Below, in pieces: positions 58,436 through 64,000 of a stretch of 64,000 bases of DNA (the stretch's first letter is position 1; every line of letters starts with the position of its first letter). Position numbers and translations under genes: made by a program. Where the stretch lies: assembly GCF_005405385.1 (NCBI RefSeq), contig NZ_BJDY01000004.1:372001-436000 (forward strand). The letters run 5' to 3'. This DNA is from Lactiplantibacillus mudanjiangensis (GTDB taxonomy: Bacteria > Bacillota > Bacilli > Lactobacillales > Lactobacillaceae). Below the pieces are notes generated by a model. The model saw only the letters and a program-made list of their open reading frames with translations, was not told the origin of the DNA and did no database searches.

Positions 58436-58464
58436 TTGAATTTTCACTTATCACTTGATATGAT
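58436..58464 (+). promoter_or_regulatory. cydA promoter
   Basis: TTGAAT (58436-58441), 17 bp, TATGAT (58459-58464). I looked for Rex (TTGTGA-N-TCACAA) and cre sites nearby and found none convincing. Confidence 0.7.
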
Positions 58465-58534
58465 AAACATGAAACTAAATGGTTCCGCTTACTTAAACGA
58501 ACCAAAGCACTTATTTTGATAAGGGGGGGTTACT

Positions 58535-59974
58535 ATGAATTTCGGCTTGAGTATTTTATCTTTAGCCCGTTTTCAATTTGCAATGACGACGGTCTTTCAT
58601 TTCTTCTTTGTGCCATTATCAATTGGACTGGCTTTGATTGTTGCAATTATGGAAACCATTTATGTGGTTAAAAAGGATCAATTATATAAGCACATGGCCC
58701 AATTCTGGGGTCGGATTTTCTTACTTAGTTTTGCAGTTGGGGTTGTGACTGGGATTATTCAAGAATTCCAATTCGGGATGAACTGGTCGGACTATTCACG
58801 ATTTATGGGTGACATTTTCGGGGCACCATTAGCGATTGAAGCGTTGGTGGCTTTCTTTATGGAGTCCACGTTTATTGGCTTGTGGATGTTTGGCTGGGAT
58901 CGGTTCAGTGCCGGTATCCACTGTGTGTTTATTTGGTTAACCTCGATTGGGACCATGATTTCAGCAATGTGGATCTTGGCGGCCAACAGTTTCATGCAAA
59001 ATCCAGTTGGGTTCATGATCAATGCGAAAACTGGTCGCGCCCAAATGACTAGTTTTGGCGCTGTTGTTAAGAACCCACAGCTATGGTATGAATTACCGCA
59101 CGTGTTGTTTGGGGCCTTTGTTACTGGGGCTTTTGTCGTTGCTGGGATGTCAGCCTTTGCGTTGTTGAAAAAACGGAATATTGATTTCTTCCGTAAGTCG
59201 GTCAAAGTTAGCTTGATTGTAGGCTTAGTGGCAACCATTGGCGTTGTTGGCATGGGTGACTTACAAACGCGCTACATTATTAAAGAACAACCGATGAAGT
59301 TTGCGGCAACTGAAGGATTGTATGAGGATTCTGGTTCGCCAGCCGCTTGGTCAATCATTGAAAGTCAGAATACCAAGAAGCACAAGTCTAACTGGTCGAT
59401 TGATGTCCCATACGTACTGGATATTTTAAGTTATCACAAATTATCCGGGAATGTAAAAGGCCAAAACACCTTAAATAAAGAATTGCATGCCAAGTATGAC
59501 AAGAAGTTTGGTAAGGATATGAATTATTATGTGCCAGCTAAAACGCTATTCTGGAGCTTCCGGGTCATGGCAATTTCAGGTGGGCTGTTTGCTTTAATTG
59601 CGATTATCGGGCTGTTCTTTAATCGAGCAGGTACCGATTTGATTATGCGGCAACGGTGGTTCTTATGGGTCCTCGCGATCTGTACCTTCTTACCGTTTGC
59701 GGCTAATACCGCCGGCTGGTTTATTACTGAATTAGGGCGCTATCCTTGGGTTGTCTACGGCTTATTGACTATCGCGGATGCGGTTTCGCCAAATGTCAGT
59801 GTGGCGTCATTATTAACGTCTAATATTGTTTACTTCTGCTTATTCAGTGGCTTAGGTATCGTGATGATTGTCTTGTCACGGCGGGCATTACGTCAAGGAC
59901 CAGATGACTTATTAAAAGCTGCCGATGATGCACCATATGACCCATATGGTAAGGGGGCCTTCAGTCATGAGTAA
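58535..59974 (+). CDS. cydA: Cytochrome bd ubiquinol/menaquinol oxidase subunit I
   Basis: Heme-bearing subunit that oxidises quinol and reduces O2 to water. 479 residues, about nine helices. His22 in TTVFHFFFVPLSIG matches the heme b595 ligand; the quinol-side motif ELGRYPWVVYG is present. The short Q-loop form typical of Firmicutes. Lactobacilli need added heme, and in many cases quinone, for activity. ATG after AGGGGGGG. Overlaps cydB by 8 bp. Confidence 0.95.
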   Translation: MNFGLSILSLARFQFAMTTVFHFFFVPLSIGLALIVAIMETIYVVKKDQLYKHMAQFWGRIFLLSFAVGVVTGIIQEFQFGMNWSDYSRFMGDIFGAPLAIEALVAFFMESTFIGLWMFGWDRFSAGIHCVFIWLTSIGTMISAMWILAANSFMQNPVGFMINAKTGRAQMTSFGAVVKNPQLWYELPHVLFGAFVTGAFVVAGMSAFALLKKRNIDFFRKSVKVSLIVGLVATIGVVGMGDLQTRYIIKEQPMKFAATEGLYEDSGSPAAWSIIESQNTKKHKSNWSIDVPYVLDILSYHKLSGNVKGQNTLNKELHAKYDKKFGKDMNYYVPAKTLFWSFRVMAISGGLFALIAIIGLFFNRAGTDLIMRQRWFLWVLAICTFLPFAANTAGWFITELGRYPWVVYGLLTIADAVSPNVSVASLLTSNIVYFCLFSGLGIVMIVLSRRALRQGPDDLLKAADDAPYDPYGKGAFSHE

Positions 59975-60962
59975 CTTACAATTTTTGTGGTTTATCTTAG
60001 TTGGCGTTTTGTTTAGCGGTTTCTTCTTCTTGGAAGGGTTTGACTTTGGGGTCGGCATGGCGATTAAAAGCCTTGCTCAAACGTCGCATGAACGTGACGT
60101 GGTCATTGATACCATTGGCCCACACTGGGATGCTAATGAAGTTTGGCTAATCACAGCTGGTGGGGCCATGTTTGCCTCATTTCCGATGTGGTATGCGTCA
60201 CTATTCTCAGGATTCTACCTCATCTTATTGTTGATTTTAGTCGCCTTGATTATGCGCGGGGTTTCCTTCGAATTTCGGAGCCGGATGTTAACTGAATCTG
60301 GCCGGAATTTCTGGGAATGGGCCGCAACATTAGGCAGTTTCTTCGCGGCTTTTCTCTTTGGTATGATGTTTACGGCCCTTGTTAAAGGGATGCCCATCAA
60401 TGCCCATGGCGACATGTCAGCGCACTTTACAGACTATGTGAACTTATTTTCATTAGTTGGTGGGGTCGCAGTGACGTTACTTTGTTACTTACATGGCTTG
60501 AACTTTATTCGTCTAAAGACGACTGGTCCATTGCGTGAACGGGCTTTGAAATGGGCACGACCACTTTATTGGTTGTTGTTTGCCGGTGAAGTATTGTTTG
60601 CTGTTTTACTCTACTTCAACACCGATTTCTTTACCAAAAAGCCAGTCTCATCATTAATTCTGGTGGCTGTTTTAGTTATCTTGACGATTCTAGCAACCTG
60701 GGGTGTTTACAGCAATCACGAATGGTTGTCGTTTATTAGTAGCGGCTTGTCATTAATTGATGTCGTGGTCTTACTCTTTAACGGGTTGTTCCCACGGGTC
60801 ATGGTGGCCAATAATGCCGCTAACAGCATTTTAATCAAAGATGCTTCTAATTCACCATATACGCTGCATTTGATGACCGTCATTTCACTAACGGTCTTAC
60901 CAATTATGTTGGTTTACTTTATTTGGAGTTATTGGGTCTTTTACAAACGACTTGCAAGTTAA
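59967..60962 (+). CDS. cydB: Cytochrome bd oxidase subunit II
   Basis: Partner membrane subunit, 331 residues. GVLFSGFFFLEGFDFGVGM and GPHWDANEVWLITAGGAMFA are diagnostic. ATG at 59967 is chosen because AAGGGGG lies upstream and the product starts MSNLQFLWF; an upstream in-frame ATG would lie deep in cydA. The start overlaps the cydA stop (ATGAGTAA), so translation is coupled. Confidence 0.95.
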   Translation: MSNLQFLWFILVGVLFSGFFFLEGFDFGVGMAIKSLAQTSHERDVVIDTIGPHWDANEVWLITAGGAMFASFPMWYASLFSGFYLILLLILVALIMRGVSFEFRSRMLTESGRNFWEWAATLGSFFAAFLFGMMFTALVKGMPINAHGDMSAHFTDYVNLFSLVGGVAVTLLCYLHGLNFIRLKTTGPLRERALKWARPLYWLLFAGEVLFAVLLYFNTDFFTKKPVSSLILVAVLVILTILATWGVYSNHEWLSFISSGLSLIDVVVLLFNGLFPRVMVANNAANSILIKDASNSPYTLHLMTVISLTVLPIMLVYFIWSYWVFYKRLAS

Positions 60963-61012
60963 AGCAAATCGCGGTAACTGGTGGTACACTTTAGTTAGAT
61001 AGCACGAGCAGG

Positions 61013-61047
61013 GTCGTGACTTAGCCGAGTGCAAGTCACGACTTTTT
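61013..61047 (+). terminator. Attenuator hairpin between cydB and cydD
   Basis: GTCGTGACTT / AAGTCACGAC, perfect 10 bp with a 10-nt loop, then five T. It likely lowers cydDC expression relative to cydAB. Confidence 0.8.
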
Positions 61048-61068
61048 GAGTTAAAAGGGGGGCACAGT

Positions 61069-62802
61069 ATGTTTGATCCAGCACTATTTAAATTGCCCGG
61101 AATGCGCCGCCTAGCCGTGATTTTAGCGATTTTGGCGGTCATTGAAGGAATTTGTATCATTATTCAGGCCCAATTTATGTCGGTGGCGATTGTCGGGCTA
61201 TGGCATTTGCACGCATTAGGGACCGTTTTACAACCAATGCTGATCTTTGCGTTAGCCTGGACATTTCGGCAGTTGATTGTCGTTTTGAAAAATCGGTTAA
61301 TGTACCCGGTGGTGGAAACGACCACGGGAGACTTGCGGCGTCAAGTTTTGCATAAATTATATGATTTAGGGCCTAGCTACGTTGCGCAAACTGGGACTGG
61401 TAATGTCGTAACTACCGCCTTGGAAGGTTTGGATAAAGTGCAAACCTACTTGATGCTAGTGGTCATTAAGGTCATTGATATGATGGTAATTCCGTGGGTC
61501 GTTTTAATTTATATCGCTTGGCTTCGTTGGCGTGAAGCGTTATTCTTATTAGCTATTTTTCCATTAATTATTTTATTTATGATTATTTTAGGTTACGCGG
61601 CTCAAGCCAAAGCAGATCGGCAATATGAAGGGTATCAACGCTTGTCGAATCACTTTGTAGATACGTTGCGGGGATTGCCAACCTTGAAACAGTTAGGGCT
61701 CAGTCATCGTTATGCGGATAATGTCTATCAGGTCAGTGAAGGTTATCGGCAACAAACACTGGCAGTAATTAAGATTGCCATGCTGTCGACGTTTGCGTTG
61801 GATTTCTTTACGACCCTCTCGATTGCGGTCGTAGCGGTATTTTTAGGCTTTGGCTTGATCAATGGCACGATTACGTTATTGCCAGCCTTGGTGATTTTGG
61901 TGTTGTCACCGGATTACTTCTTGCCATTGCGGACCTTTGCCAATGATTATCATGCGACTTTAAATGGGAAGAATGCTTTTGCGGCGGTCCAGAAAATGTT
62001 GGCGTTGCCCGTAACGACGGATCGTGATCAATTGGGGACGCACCCCTTACATTGGCAAGCTGACAGTACGTTAAGTTTGCAGCAAGTCGCTTTTAGTTAT
62101 CCTGATGCGGCCCAACCAGCGTTACCTGAGATTGAGTTAACGGCGCATGGTTATCAACGAATTGGGATTATCGGGGCATCTGGTTCAGGAAAGTCGACAT
62201 TGATTAACCTATTAGGCGGCTTTTTAACGCCAACGCCAAACCAAGGGACAATTACTGTTAATGGCCAGCAAGTGACACACCTGAATCAAACAGCTTGGCA
62301 GCAAAGTTTCTTCTATATTCCACAGAGTCCTTATTTATTCCATGCAACGTTAGCGGAAAATATTGCCTTTTATCAGCCGAATGCTAGTCTGAGTGCGATT
62401 GGGCAAGCGGCGGCAAAAGCTGGCTTAAGTGACTGGATTAAAACGTTGCCAGATGGATTATCAACATCGATTGGTGAAGGTGCGCGTGGCGTCAGTGGTG
62501 GGCAAGCCCAACGAATCGCACTTGCCCGGGCCTTACTGGATGACTCGCGGCGGATCTTATTGTTTGATGAACCCACGGCCCATTTGGATATTGAAACGGA
62601 AGCCGACTTGAAACAAACGATGTTGCCGGTTTTTGAAGATCATTTGGTTTTCTTTGCCACTCACCGTTTACATTGGTTGAATCAGATGGATTATGTCTTA
62701 GTGATGGATCATGGTCAGATTGTGGCACAAGGCACGCCGACTGAATTGGCCGCCCAACCGGGACCTTATCAACAATTGCGGACAGAAATGGGTGGTGAGT
62801 AA
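61069..62802 (+). CDS. cydD: Thiol reductant ABC exporter subunit CydD
   Basis: Half of the heterodimeric ABC exporter (glutathione/cysteine, heme-linked) needed for cytochrome bd assembly. 577 residues: six-helix exporter domain (LRRQVLHKLYDLGPSYVAQT, FALDFFTTLSIAVVAVFLGF, both CydD-like), then the ATPase with Walker A GASGSGKST, signature VSGGQAQR and Walker B LLFDEPTAHLD. Many Gram-positive annotations call the first of the pair cydC; I follow E. coli orthology. ATG after AAGGGGGG. Confidence 0.93.
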   Translation: MFDPALFKLPGMRRLAVILAILAVIEGICIIIQAQFMSVAIVGLWHLHALGTVLQPMLIFALAWTFRQLIVVLKNRLMYPVVETTTGDLRRQVLHKLYDLGPSYVAQTGTGNVVTTALEGLDKVQTYLMLVVIKVIDMMVIPWVVLIYIAWLRWREALFLLAIFPLIILFMIILGYAAQAKADRQYEGYQRLSNHFVDTLRGLPTLKQLGLSHRYADNVYQVSEGYRQQTLAVIKIAMLSTFALDFFTTLSIAVVAVFLGFGLINGTITLLPALVILVLSPDYFLPLRTFANDYHATLNGKNAFAAVQKMLALPVTTDRDQLGTHPLHWQADSTLSLQQVAFSYPDAAQPALPEIELTAHGYQRIGIIGASGSGKSTLINLLGGFLTPTPNQGTITVNGQQVTHLNQTAWQQSFFYIPQSPYLFHATLAENIAFYQPNASLSAIGQAAAKAGLSDWIKTLPDGLSTSIGEGARGVSGGQAQRIALARALLDDSRRILLFDEPTAHLDIETEADLKQTMLPVFEDHLVFFATHRLHWLNQMDYVLVMDHGQIVAQGTPTELAAQPGPYQQLRTEMGGE

Positions 62803-62805
62803 AGC

Positions 62806-64000
62806 ATGCGGAATTTTTTTGCGACATTTAAACATGATACTTGGGTGATGCCGTATTTGCGAAAATATCGTAAGTTGTTAGCCTTGACGCTATTTTTAGG
62901 CTTAATGACTTTTTTCTGTGGATCGGCGCTGATGTTTAATTCAGGTTATTTAATTAGTAAGGCCGCTCGTCATCCATACAATATTTTGATGATTTATGTG
63001 CCAATTGTGTTAACCCGCGCATTTGGGATTGGCCGGCCAGCATTTCGCTATGCTGAACGGATTACCAGTCATAACTGGGTGTTACGGATTGTGTCAGATT
63101 TTCGCCGCAAACTCTATCAGGCGGTAGAAAAACAAGCCGTGGCGATTCGACAAAATTTTCAAACAGGTGATGTGCTGAGTTTGTTAGCCGATGATATCGA
63201 TCATATTGAAAATTTATATTTACGAACAGTTTTTCCAACAGTGATTGCATTAGGGATGTATGTCTTAATTGTGATCGCACTTGGCTATTTTAGTTGGTGG
63301 TTTGGCTTATTGATGCTGTTACTCCTGGGACTCATTGTGATTGTCATGCCAATGGTTTCCGTGTTGGTCAATGGTGCTCGGGCAACCCAGAGTCGTGAGA
63401 TCCAGCAGACTTTTTATACCCAATTAACCGATGCCGTGATGGGATTAGGTGACTGGTTGATTTCAGGTCGTCGACAAGCTTTTGATGATCAACAGGATGC
63501 GCCGATTCAACAAATTGCGACAATTCGGCGGGCCGATCATCGCTTCCAATGGTGGCGTGATTTTACGATTCAAGTTTTGTTTGGTGTGATTTGTTTGGCG
63601 TTAATGGTCTGGAGTAGTTTTTATTGGACCAGTGATAAAGCTAGTGCTAACTGGATAGCGGCGTTTGTATTATCGGTTTTTCCGTTAGTTGATGCGTTTC
63701 AATCAGTTAGTCAGGGTGTTAGTGAATGGCCAAGCTACCAGCGCTCTATTGAGCGGGTGAATGCGTTAGACACGACGCCAGTGGACGATCATGATCAAAC
63801 TGAATTGACGGAACCGTTCCAAGTGTTACGCGTTGGTGCAATTGATTTTAGTTATCCAGCAGGGCAACGACAAATTTTTAATCAATTGAATTTGACACTA
63901 AAAGCTGGTGAAAAGGTCGCCTTGCTAGGACCATCAGGAACCGGGAAGAGTACGTTGCTTAAGTTGATTTTGGGCGATCTCAAGCCAGATGCCGGAACCG
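62806..64000 (+). CDS. cydC: Thiol reductant ABC exporter subunit CydC (3' end outside window)
   Basis: Second half of the CydDC exporter. 398 codons are visible: exporter domain with [16 protein letters not shown] (CydC-like), then an ATPase that begins near 63835 and reaches Walker [10 protein letters not shown] near 63930. Signature and Walker B lie outside the window. ATG 3 nt after the cydD stop, GGTGGTGAG upstream, so coupled. Named cydD in some Gram-positive genomes. Confidence 0.92.
   Translation, partial: MRNFFATFKHDTWVMPYLRKYRKLLALTLFLGLMTFFCGSALMFNSGYLISKAARHPYNILMIYVPIVLTRAFGIGRPAFRYAERITSHNWVLRIVSDFRRKLYQAVEKQAVAIRQNFQTGDVLSLLADDIDHIENLYLRTVFPTVIALGMYVLIVIALGYFSWWFGLLMLLLLGLIVIVMPMVSVLVNGARATQSREIQQTFYTQLTDAVMGLGDWLISGRRQAFDDQQDAPIQQIATIRRADHRFQWWRDFTIQVLFGVICLALMVWSSFYWTSDKASANWIAAFVLSVFPLVDAFQSVSQGVSEWPSYQRSIERVNALDTTPVDDHDQTELTEPFQVLRVGAIDFSYPAGQRQIFNQLNLTLKAGEKVALLGPSGTGKSTLLKLILGDLKPDAGT

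Noticed and set aside
60980-60987. GGTGGTAC resembling the T-box motif
   Set aside because: The full T-box sequence, specifier loop and antiterminator are missing, and the next gene (cydD) is not an amino-acid gene.
1-64000. tRNA, rRNA, CRISPR arrays, prophage genes or transposases
   Set aside because: None seen. The repeats present are the two-copy structured element and small hairpins only; no spaced short repeats of CRISPR type were found.

Overview
The window looks like chromosome of a Lactiplantibacillus species (L. plantarum group). This rests on gene content and order, not on a database search: rpoBC - rpsLG-fusA without a following tuf, the full S10-spc-alpha ribosomal string, a flavin-based extracellular electron transfer (FLEET) locus, a tkt-aroE-aroA-aroB cluster, malolactic and fumarate genes, and a cydABDC operon. 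Codon use looks even throughout. I saw no IS transposase, prophage, rRNA, tRNA or CRISPR array.

Layout. 1-6.6 kb: rpoB (5' end outside the window) and rpoC, then an opposite-strand prepilin peptidase. 7.3-10.7 kb: rpsL, rpsG, fusA with an attenuator before fusA. 10.7-25.4 kb: a roughly 0.6 kb promoter/leader region, then 29 genes from rpsJ to rplQ, including secY, adk, infA and rpoA. 25.4-26.0 kb: terminators and a repeat element that folds as RNA. 26.0-32.6 kb: the FLEET genes (dmkB, eetB, eetA and ndh2 leftward; pplA and fmnB rightward). 32.6-36.9 kb: ecfA1-ecfA2-ecfT, truA, rplM-rpsI. 37.2-39.7 kb: a membrane protein and an M20 amidohydrolase. 39.7-45.1 kb: an aromatic-amino-acid leader peptide and attenuator, then tkt-aroE-DAHP synthase-aroB. 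45.1-46.0 kb: two unknown genes. 46.3-51.5 kb: fumarase, fumarate reductase flavoprotein, a dicarboxylate transporter and a LysR regulator. 51.6-55.4 kb: mleR and mleS-mleP. 55.6-57.8 kb: an amino-acid permease and an ECF S-component. 57.8-58.3 kb: a second copy of the structured repeat and a small DUF2187-like gene. 58.5-64.0 kb: cydA, cydB, cydD and cydC (3' end outside the window).

How the parts work together. Beyond the translation core, the window gathers routes for electron disposal: Ndh2 with demethylmenaquinone and PplA/FmnB to outside acceptors, cytochrome bd to oxygen, and fumarate reductase to succinate, with malate and fumarate handling beside it. The ECF module next to FLEET probably supplies the flavin that FmnB attaches to PplA.

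The two least explained signals are (1) a dispersed repeat of about 200-550 bp whose two copies preserve the same multi-helix fold through compensatory base changes, and (2) a 19-residue leader peptide carrying Phe-Tyr-Tyr-Tyr-Trp-Phe ahead of tkt-aro with a chain of mutually exclusive hairpins, a ribosome-mediated attenuator where Gram-positive bacteria more often use T-boxes.
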